NCBI GenBank assembly: GCA_002368155.1
Contig: AP018180.1
Location: forward strand, 1,380,896 to 1,444,895
Direction of reading: 5' to 3'
From: Nostoc carneum NIES-2107
Lineage (GTDB): Bacteria; Cyanobacteriota; Cyanobacteriia; Cyanobacteriales; Nostocaceae
DNA: 64,000 nucleotides
Made by a program: the position numbers and the translations under genes. Every line of letters starts with the position of its first letter. Within the stretch, counting starts at the first letter, position 1. The notes below the pieces were generated by a model. That model was not told the DNA's origin and made no database searches. It saw nothing but the letters and a program-made list of their open reading frames with translations. Shown piece after piece: positions 38,509-45,474 of the stretch.

Positions 38509-39247
38509 CTTGTTCTCCTTGTAACCATAGTTTTTTCAGTGCTTCTTTTTTTGCTGCTTCTAACTGCTGTTTCTCCTGGGCTGAGGACTCACCAACGAGC
38601 TGCTCAAATTCCGCCCGTTGTCGTTGCTTCAACTGCTCAGTAGTCACAGCAGGTAATGCCAGTTGCTCATTTGTTCCTTGCTGGGAAGGACGGAAGTTAC
38701 GACGGCGGAAGATGTAGCGGAAATGACGTTTGTCCTGTGGGGGAAGCTTTCGCCATACTTCTTCATTCCAGCCTGGAGGGATGAAGTCGGTTGATGGGGG
38801 CAGGAGGTTTTGGATTTGGGATTGCAGCTGGGCAAAGTTTTGTTCTAGTTCTTGAATTCTTTTTTGTAGTTGAGGAATTAGCTTTATTGATTCTTTGGCA
38901 ATCACTTCGCATTGCAGAAAGTATTTGCGGATCTGTCTACCTTGTTCACTCTTAGACAGCATTCCCATTTCTTTAAAACATTCCAGCGTCAAATAAATCT
39001 TTTCTACTGGTCTACCTGCTTTAGAGTTTTCATCAGAAGTGATGAAAACCTCATAGGGCAGAGCTAAGAGAGATTGCTCTGGAAGTTGTACGAAATAATC
39101 GAAATTCCGTTCAAAGTATGAAGTTAACATTCTTTTAGCATTACTCTTAGTGCTATATCCAAGCACTGACCAAGCCCAGTCAAAATCTATAATCTGGTTA
39201 CTGTTGTGCAACTGTTGAGCCAGTTCAAATGTAAATACTGGTGTCAT
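38486..39247 (-). CDS. Phage antirepressor-like protein
   Basis: 253 residues. The N-terminal ~120 residues look like an AntA/MSV199-type domain: DFDWAWSVLGYSTKSNAKRM, NFDYFVQLPEQ, EKIYLTLECFKEMGMLSKSE, QGRQIRKYFLQCE. After a short coiled coil (LQKRIQELEQNFAQLQSQIQ) the C-terminal half is basic and glutamine-rich, ending in an acidic tail. Antirepressors of this kind control phage or island genes. It is the first gene of the minus-strand operon. Confidence 0.7.
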   Translation of the reverse strand: MTPVFTFELAQQLHNSNQIIDFDWAWSVLGYSTKSNAKRMLTSYFERNFDYFVQLPEQSLLALPYEVFITSDENSKAGRPVEKIYLTLECFKEMGMLSKSEQGRQIRKYFLQCEVIAKESIKLIPQLQKRIQELEQNFAQLQSQIQNLLPPSTDFIPPGWNEEVWRKLPPQDKRHFRYIFRRRNFRPSQQGTNEQLALPAVTTEQLKQRQRAEFEQLVGESSAQEKQQLEAAKKEALKKLWLQGEQDDTDVPF

Positions 39248-39419
39248 AAAATTGCTCTAGTTAATAAATTTAAAAAGTATTAGCAGAAACTTCTTTTAGT
39301 AGTGCGTTTGCTACGCCAACAAGACACACTTGCTCGCCTTCAGCTATGCTCACGCACTGTCTTGTGTTTGAAAATAAATTGGAGTGAGCAGCAGTAGAAA
39401 TTGCTGCTCACAGTTGGCT

Positions 39420-39678
39420 TTAAGCTGTTACCAATTTTTGACCTTGGGCTGAACCAGAAAGAAGCGATCGCCATTCTCTAGGGCTGAGGTGTTCAAGTAG
39501 TCGATATTGCAAATATTCATCAGCTGCGCTCTCAGACAACAACTGCACTGCCTCTGCTGCCGAGTTACAGGGTATGCATTGGTTTTCCTGTGCTGCACGT
39601 ATGATCCACCAGCGACCGTCAGTGCATCCGACTTCGCCAAGTTTTATGTCGTTGTGGTAAATCCACTTTGATCCACCA
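39420..39678 (-). CDS. Possible small protein with no standard start codon
   Basis: A minus-strand frame stays open from about 39678 to TAA at 39420-39422 and reads like a real protein: KWIYHNDIKLGEVGCTDGRW, WIIRAAQENQCIPCN, SAADEYLQYRLLEHLSPREW. No ATG, GTG or TTG occurs before the conserved-looking part; an ATG (MVDQSGF) lies there in another frame, so the gene may be 5'-frameshifted. The competing 70-residue frame (39428-39640) has a poorer composition. No family is recognised. Confidence 0.35.
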
Positions 39679-39687
39679 TTAAATCAA

Positions 39688-40104
39688 ATGCCTGGATTCG
39701 CAACAATAAATCAGCTATTTGGCGAATCTATAGGCTGGAGAATGCGAATGGTGATGGCAGAGAAAAATATTCGTAACTCTGAGTTGGCTAAATTATCAGG
39801 ATTAAACCCGACAACCATTTCACGATTAAAAGGATTAGACAAAATTGCAGTGGTTAATGTTAGAGTTTTGACTGCCTTGTGCAATGGGTTAACCAAGGCT
39901 TACCATGCAAAGGGCGATCAGCGAATAATTACCCCTGGAGATTTGTTTGACTATACTTTCGATCATGATGGCGATCCTACAACCGGGGATCTTCAAGCAA
40001 AAACGCTAGAAAAAGCTGAAGATGGGCAAATATCTAATCCTGGTAAATCATCTAAAACTAATACTCAGGTGGTATGGTTAACGCCTAGTCAGGAAGCATC
40101 ATAA
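39688..40104 (+). CDS. XRE-type HTH regulator
   Basis: 138 residues. Residues ~20-75 are a Cro/CI-type helix-turn-helix: MRMVMAEKNIRNSELAKLSG and LNPTTISRLKGLD, followed by VRVLTALCNGLT and a C-terminal acidic, disordered tail. The first ATG (39688) is used by default; an internal ATG at MRMVMAEK would still give the whole domain. It is divergent from the minus-strand operon and probably controls the island genes. Confidence 0.8.
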   Translation: MPGFATINQLFGESIGWRMRMVMAEKNIRNSELAKLSGLNPTTISRLKGLDKIAVVNVRVLTALCNGLTKAYHAKGDQRIITPGDLFDYTFDHDGDPTTGDLQAKTLEKAEDGQISNPGKSSKTNTQVVWLTPSQEAS

Positions 40105-40171
40105 CCATTTTTGTTTCTGGTCAAATTAACGTATTAACCTTGCCATCACTTGAGTTAGAAGAGGTGGATAA

Positions 40172-41164
40172 ATGAACAACCCACCCCGTAAGCGCAAAAA
40201 AGCCACCTCTACATCCAGTGACTTACAACCAGTAGCTAACCCGCAAGATTTTTCTCACCAGGACAATCAAGATGTAGTAACCATCGATGTCCCTGCTGTT
40301 GAAGTTCCAGAATTGACTGCGGATGAACAACGCGATAAGCCTGACGGCATGGCTACGCTTACCGCGTTCACTTAGAGCGGAAGGTAGAACGGGCATTTTT
40401 TGAAGCGGGTAAGGCACTGGCAGAATTGCGCGATCGCAGACTGTACCGTTCAACGCACCGCACATTTGAGGAATATTGCCGTGATCGCTTTGGGCATAGT
40501 CGGCAACAGTCGAATTATTTGATTGCCGCAGCTGGTGTTTACGAAAATCTGACAACCAATGGTTGTCAAAATGTGGCGAATGAAGATTTAACAACAAATA
40601 GTTGTCAAATTCTGCCCACTAATGAACGTCAAGTCCGCTCACTTACTAAGCTAGAACCCGAGCAGCAACAGGAAGTGTGGCAACAAGCAGTACAGAAAGC
40701 TGGTGGAAAAGTACCAACTGGTAAAATCGTCAAAGATATAGTGCAGCGAATCATGGAACGTACCCAAGTACCCAACACCTACCAGTTGGGTAGTCTGCCA
40801 AATTTTAGCCAAAGATAATCCTGAACTGAGGGGCAAAGGCGGTTGTTGGGCAATTGTCACTCAAGTTAATGACTTCACTTGCACCGTGAGGACTTGGGAT
40901 GGAGAACTGACGGTTGGGCTGAAGCATCTCAAGTCCTACGAATACCTAGCGGAGGATTGCCAGCAGATGCAGGAGATATGCGACCGCATTTCACGGGTGT
41001 ATTCTGGTGGGCTGGAAGAATCAGTGCAGAGCTTTCTGGAGTCCTTGGGGAAGCTGAAGCGGGCTTATTTGACCCAATTGGAGGAAAAGGTGTTGAGCTT
41101 GATTGAAAAAAAATACCGCATCATAGATGAGATACCACATAATTCTCAATCAACCAAAAACTAG
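40172..41164 (+). pseudogene. Plasmid partition/regulatory-type gene split by two frameshifts
   Basis: Three frames add up to one protein. 40172-40375 gives the N-terminus (PPRKRKKATSTSSDLQPVAN). After a short repeat-like insertion (GGCATGGCTACGCTTACCGC near 40350) the next frame gives LERKVERAFFEAGKALAELR, DRRLYRSTHRTFEEYCRDRF and GHSRQQSNYLIAAAGVYENL. From about 40795 a third frame gives LAKDNPELRGKGGCWAIVTQ and LKHLKSYEYLAEDCQQMQE to the stop at 41162-41164. The order and continuity show a former ~330-residue DNA-binding protein of Nostoc islands. It is unlikely to be functional. Confidence 0.7.
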
Positions 41165-41176
41165 GAGAAAACAGTA

Positions 41177-41431
41177 ATGCAAAGTATTAAGTTATGTTCT
41201 CATGTTGGGGCTGATGGCATTTTGCACCTTGAAATTCCTGTTGGCATCACAGACAAAGAAATGGAAGTCATGGTGATTTATCAACAAATAGAACCATCAG
41301 CACATGCAAAAACACCCCAAGAATTGGGATGGCCACCAGGGTTTTTTGAGCGCACAGCTGGCTTGTTAGCAGATGACCCAATCCAAAGATATCCCCAAGG
41401 TGAATATGACACTAGGGAGTCATTAGAGTGA
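41177..41431 (+). CDS. Antitoxin of a VapBC-like pair
   Basis: 84 residues: SIKLCSHVGADGILHLEIPV, GITDKEMEVMVIYQQI, then a helical tail (PPGFFERTAGLLADDPIQRY). The N-terminal beta-hairpin-like region suggests AbrB-like DNA binding. The next gene is a PIN toxin whose GTG start overlaps this stop (GTGA at 41428-41431), the typical antitoxin-toxin arrangement. AGGAGAAAAC precedes the ATG as RBS. The role follows from context; autoregulation is likely. Confidence 0.8.
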   Translation: MQSIKLCSHVGADGILHLEIPVGITDKEMEVMVIYQQIEPSAHAKTPQELGWPPGFFERTAGLLADDPIQRYPQGEYDTRESLE

Positions 41432-41832
41432 GATATTTGTTAGATACTAATGCTTGCATTGTTTATTTAAACCGTCCGATGTCTGGGGTGAGGCAAAGGT
41501 TAGGGTCGCTATCACCATCAGATATCGCTGTTTGTTCGGTAGTCAAAGCCGAACTATTTTATGGGGCAATGCGGAGTAACAATCCTACACGCACCCTGGC
41601 ATTACTTGAAGCATTTTTGGATAATTTTGAATCTTTGCCTTTTGACGATCAGGCGGCTCGGATCTTCGGCACAATTCGGGCAGAGTTAGGGACGCTTGGT
41701 ACACCAATTGGGCCTTATGATTTGCAGATAGCAGCAATCGCAGTGGTAAATAACTTAACATTAGTCACGCACAACATCAGAGAATTTAGTCGTGTCAGTG
41801 GATTGGCGATTGAAGATTGGGAGCAGGAGTAA
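41428..41832 (+). CDS. vapC: VapC-type PIN-domain toxin
   Basis: 134 residues from GTG 41428. The acidic PIN residues are visible: MRYLLDTNACIVYL (Asp), VVKAELFYGAMRS (Glu), GPYDLQIAAIAV (Asp), and the C-terminal LVTHNIREFSRVSGL where VapC proteins carry TxNxxxF. Full length. VapC toxins cut tRNA or rRNA and are neutralised by the cognate antitoxin just upstream. Such pairs stabilise plasmids and islands, which fits the neighbouring genes. Confidence 0.92.
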   Translation: MRYLLDTNACIVYLNRPMSGVRQRLGSLSPSDIAVCSVVKAELFYGAMRSNNPTRTLALLEAFLDNFESLPFDDQAARIFGTIRAELGTLGTPIGPYDLQIAAIAVVNNLTLVTHNIREFSRVSGLAIEDWEQE

Positions 41833-42046
41833 TGACATCTTTTGTCGGTTCAAAACCTTGAATTGCTCTGTCCAGTAGAGTATTGTGAATTTTTGTAAAA
41901 GAAATATCAATACTCCGTAAAAGTTTCAACTCAATTGAAGAATTAAATATAAGCATTTTCACTAGCATATTCGTGTTACCAGAAGCTAACTATAGCGTTA
42001 ACTACATCTGCCAGTAGATAGATTTAATCAACCAAAAGAGGTAAAG

Positions 42047-42256
42047 ATGAAAGACAAACAGAAAAGCCTAGAAGATATCGATTTTGTCACTGAACTGAGT
42101 ATGAGTGAATTAGAAGGAATCAGTGGCGGTTCCACTCAGCTAACAACAATTAATGAGAATTCAGATGAAGGTACGATTTTTGGCCCTTTAGATCTGACAG
42201 CCACGCCAAAAAAACCTTTACCAGCATTGAAATGGGGCGGAGAATCTCCACGATAA
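42047..42256 (+). CDS. Double-glycine leader peptide (bacteriocin/RiPP precursor-like)
   Basis: 69 residues. An acidic leader (LEDIDFVTELSMSELEGISG) ends in GG, in the L-S-x-x-E-L-x-x-I-x-G-G pattern of peptides cut by C39-peptidase ABC exporters. The predicted core after GG is 40 residues, Thr/Pro/Leu-rich, lacking Cys. AAAGAGG precedes the ATG as RBS. No modification enzyme or exporter is present nearby, so it would rely on machinery elsewhere. A bacteriocin-type leader is clear; the activity is unknown. Confidence 0.6.
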   Translation: MKDKQKSLEDIDFVTELSMSELEGISGGSTQLTTINENSDEGTIFGPLDLTATPKKPLPALKWGGESPR

Positions 42257-42300
42257 TAGTATTGAAGCAAATTTAAACAAATCGAAGATGGTTGACCTAA

Positions 42301-42412
42301 TATAGCAATCCTGGGTGTAAAAGCTCTGTTAGTCAAGGTTTATAACCAACATAGGTACGATTCCCACACTAAACTAGCTCGCTATTTCATAACAGAGAAA
42401 AGGATTGCTATA
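42301..42412. mobile_element. 112-bp MITE with IS630-type ends
   Basis: Starts TATAGCAATCCT and ends AGGATTGCTATA, with a second inverted pair inside (GCTCTGTTA / TAACAGAG). The terminal TAGCAATCCT is identical to that of the IS630 copy at 31873, and TA flanks both ends. It has no coding capacity. It ends 21 bases before the hemagglutinin-like gene, whose promoter or leader it must therefore supply or replace. Confidence 0.88.
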
Positions 42413-42432
42413 TTCTTGAGAGAAAATCAATT

Positions 42433-45378
42433 ATGGCTCTAAGCGTGCGTTATTGGTGCTGGAGATTAGTAGCGGTAAGTTTTTTAGCATTGGGTGAACT
42501 ATCTCTTACCGCTGTTGATGACATCAGGGCCCAAATTATCCCTGATGATACTTTAGGTGCTGAAAGTTCTATTCTCACACCCAACGTTAACGTGGGCAAT
42601 ATTCGTGCTGACCAGATAGATGGTGGAGCTAGACGGGGGGTCAACCTATTTCATAGTTTTCGAGAATTCAATGTTGGAGATGAACAGCGAGTATTTTTTA
42701 ATAATCCTGTGGGAATTGAAAACATTCTTAGCAGAGTTACGGGAACTAACCCCTCAAGTATTTTAGGTACACTTGGGGTAAGTGGTACAGCGAATCTGTT
42801 TTTACTCAACCCCAATGGCATTATTTTTGGCCCCAATGCCAAACTTGACCTCCGTGGGTCTTTTTTGGGAAGTACAGCCAGGAGCATTAAATTTGCTGAT
42901 GGTAGAGAATTTAGTGCTACTAACCCTTCAGATCCGACTTTGCTGACAATCAATGTTCCCATTGGCTTGCAGTATGGACAAGATGCGGGCACAATTCTTG
43001 TACAGGGACAGGGTAACGAACTGAATTTTGATGATAATGGTCAGGTACTGGAAGTTATTAAAACTGGTGGTTTGGTAGTGGGGTCTGGTCAAACCTTGGC
43101 TCTCGCAGGCGGTGAGGTAGTGTTAGAAGGCGGGAGTTTGAGTGCAGAATCAGGGCGAGTGGAATTGTGGAGCTTGCAAGGAGAAAGCTTACTGACTCTT
43201 ACGCCAACAAACCCAGGCTGGACATTGAGTAGTGAAGGCGTTGAGAATTTTCAAGATATCCGCCTGTCTCAAGCTGCGGCGATTGATACTAGTGGTGCTA
43301 GAGGTGGGACAATTCAAATCCAGGGACGGAGAGTGACGCTACAAGATGGTTCTTTTATGTTGTCGCTGACTCAGGGGGAGGAAAGTGGAGGAAATTTTAG
43401 CATTCGAGCTTCTGAGTCTGTGGAAGCAAGCGGCACAGGTTCCAGTGGAAAACCCAGCGTTGTCTTGATTGAGACAACTGGTGCAGGTGATGCAGGTAAT
43501 GTGGCTATTAATACACCAAGACTAATTCTCCGTGATGGAGCGCAAGTATCATCTAGTACTTATAGCCAGGGCAACGGTGGAAAGATTAGTATCAACACCT
43601 CAGATTTAATTGCAGCGATCAGCACTAATCCCAGTACTATTTTTGCCAGTGGCTTATTTGCTATCAGTGTAGGTACTGGGGAGGGCGGTATTGTAGAGGT
43701 GAATACAGGAAAGCTCATTCTTCAAGATGGTGCCCAAATCAACGCTGCAACTTTTGATTTGGGTCGAGGCGGCAATATTTTAGTTAATGCTTTGGAGTCG
43801 GTAGAAGCTAAGGGAATTGATGCCACTGCTGCCCCCAGCGGTTTGTTTGCGGGTACTGGAGGTATTGGTCAAGGTGGTAGTGTCGAGATTAAAACCAAAA
43901 AGCTCATTCTTCAAGACGGGGCACAGATCAGCTCTACCACTCTGAATCCGACTCAGGGGGGAGATGGGGGAAATGTGATAGTTAAGGCTTCGGAGTCAGT
44001 GGAAATTCGGGGAAGCACTCAACTTGGTAGCTTAATCCGTGCCAGCAGCTTATTAGCTACTAGTCGAAATAATGGTAGGGGCGGCACTGTCGATGTCACG
44101 ACTGGAAAATTATTAGTAGAAAAGGGAGCACAAATTTTAGCTACTGCTTTTGCTGATGGCAATGGAGGAAGTATCAATATTCAGGCTACGGAGATAGAAT
44201 TGATTGGCACTGCTAATAATGGTATTCCTTCGATTGTGTCTGCAACTACCAGAGGTAAGGGTGATGGTGGCGAAGTGACCATTGACACGGCGAGATTAAC
44301 CGTGCGGGAAGGAGCACAAATAGGCGCTGGGACTTTTAGTCGCGGTCGCGGTGGAACTTTGTTTGTCAAAGCTGCTGATGCAATTGAACTGGTTGGTACT
44401 GCTCCTGTAGTTGCCGATCGCCGTTATTTTAGAGATCAGTCAGGTAAGAGGCTTCCTAGCGGCTTGTTTACTGGCTCTCAAGGTATCGGTAGTGCAGGAA
44501 ACTTGAGGATTGAGACGGAGACTTTAAGGCTTCAAGATGGAGCAGAAATTGGTGTAAATCATCAAGGAATAGGAGATGCGGGCAATTTAGAAGTAGCAGC
44601 GCGCAACGTTTCGCTAAATAACCGAGCAGTTCTCTCAGCGACAACTACATCCGGTCAAGGTGGAAATATTGCCCTACAAATCGGTGACTTGTTGTTATTG
44701 CGGCGTAACAGTCAAATTTCTACAACCGCAGGTATTGAGCAGGCTGGTGGTGATGGGGGTAATATTTTGATTGATGGTGGTTTGATAGTTGCCATTCCTA
44801 ATGAAGATAGCGATATCACTGCTAATGCCTACCAGGGGCGGGGAGGTAATATCAACATTACCACTCAAGGTATCTTTGGTTTGGAATTTCGCGATCGCCT
44901 AACTTCCTTGAGCGATATTACTGTTAGTTCTGAGTTTGGTTTAGCTGGAGACTTTGAAATTGATATTTTGGATGTTGACCCGCGCCAAGGATTAACGGAA
45001 TTACCCGCAGATATTATTGATGTTTCTAGCTTAATTGCACAGGATTTCTGCCGCGTTGTTGGCAAGGATAGCGAATTTGTAGTTACAGGTCGTGGTGGTT
45101 TACCGAGTTCTCCTAACGAACCCCTCAGCAATAATGCGCCTTGGGACGATTTGCGCTTAGCAGAGGAAAGTACAGCAGTATCTCAAATCCCGCCAGCATC
45201 TAGGAGAGAGCAAGCCAATATCAAAGATAATCAACCTGGAAGAATTGTAGAAGCCCAAGGTTGGATTACTACCCCAAATGGCAATGTGCTGCTGACAGCG
45301 GAACCTGTGAGAGTTACTCCGCAAGGGCTGTGGTTGCATCCCTTGGATTGTCAGGTGTGGAGGGGGTTAGGCGGATGA
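42433..45378 (+). CDS. Secreted filamentous-hemagglutinin-like protein (two-partner secretion)
   Basis: 981 residues. The N-terminus is signal-like (LVAVSFLALGELSLTAV), then the TPS domain with the hallmark LFLLNPNGIIFGPNAKLDLR and NPSSILGTLGVSGTANL. The remainder is a beta-helix of ~25-residue repeats: GGNISI/GGKISI-type turns and many copies of LILQDGAQINA / TLRLQDGAEIGV. The C-terminus has CRVVGKDSEFVVTGRGGLP. Such proteins are exported through a TpsB barrel and stay at the cell surface; no TpsB gene lies in the window. It pairs with the CHAT gene downstream, a frequent cyanobacterial arrangement. Confidence 0.92.
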   Translation: MALSVRYWCWRLVAVSFLALGELSLTAVDDIRAQIIPDDTLGAESSILTPNVNVGNIRADQIDGGARRGVNLFHSFREFNVGDEQRVFFNNPVGIENILSRVTGTNPSSILGTLGVSGTANLFLLNPNGIIFGPNAKLDLRGSFLGSTARSIKFADGREFSATNPSDPTLLTINVPIGLQYGQDAGTILVQGQGNELNFDDNGQVLEVIKTGGLVVGSGQTLALAGGEVVLEGGSLSAESGRVELWSLQGESLLTLTPTNPGWTLSSEGVENFQDIRLSQAAAIDTSGARGGTIQIQGRRVTLQDGSFMLSLTQGEESGGNFSIRASESVEASGTGSSGKPSVVLIETTGAGDAGNVAINTPRLILRDGAQVSSSTYSQGNGGKISINTSDLIAAISTNPSTIFASGLFAISVGTGEGGIVEVNTGKLILQDGAQINAATFDLGRGGNILVNALESVEAKGIDATAAPSGLFAGTGGIGQGGSVEIKTKKLILQDGAQISSTTLNPTQGGDGGNVIVKASESVEIRGSTQLGSLIRASSLLATSRNNGRGGTVDVTTGKLLVEKGAQILATAFADGNGGSINIQATEIELIGTANNGIPSIVSATTRGKGDGGEVTIDTARLTVREGAQIGAGTFSRGRGGTLFVKAADAIELVGTAPVVADRRYFRDQSGKRLPSGLFTGSQGIGSAGNLRIETETLRLQDGAEIGVNHQGIGDAGNLEVAARNVSLNNRAVLSATTTSGQGGNIALQIGDLLLLRRNSQISTTAGIEQAGGDGGNILIDGGLIVAIPNEDSDITANAYQGRGGNINITTQGIFGLEFRDRLTSLSDITVSSEFGLAGDFEIDILDVDPRQGLTELPADIIDVSSLIAQDFCRVVGKDSEFVVTGRGGLPSSPNEPLSNNAPWDDLRLAEESTAVSQIPPASRREQANIKDNQPGRIVEAQGWITTPNGNVLLTAEPVRVTPQGLWLHPLDCQVWRGLGG

Positions 45379-45474
45379 GGGGGACAAGGGGACAAGGGGA
45401 CAAGGAGACAAGGGAAAAATTCTAATTACTTATTACCAAATGACAAATGACAAATGACAAATAACAAATAACAA
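45379..45474. repeat. Heptamer repeats between the hemagglutinin and CHAT genes
   Basis: Two low-complexity tracts fill the gap: repeats of GGGGACAAG (45380-45415) and heptamers such as AAATGAC and AAATAAC (45437-45474). The second type is the long tandem repeat family of heterocystous cyanobacteria. It abuts the CHAT start, leaving no room for a normal RBS. Confidence 0.8.

Noticed and set aside
40879..41106. Plus frame of 75 codons within the partition-type gene
   Set aside because: Overlaps the convincing frame at 40886-41164 and lacks conserved-looking sequence.
45437..45474. Heptamer tract as a CRISPR-like array
   Set aside because: Units are contiguous 7-mers without spacers; this is the Nostocales tandem repeat.
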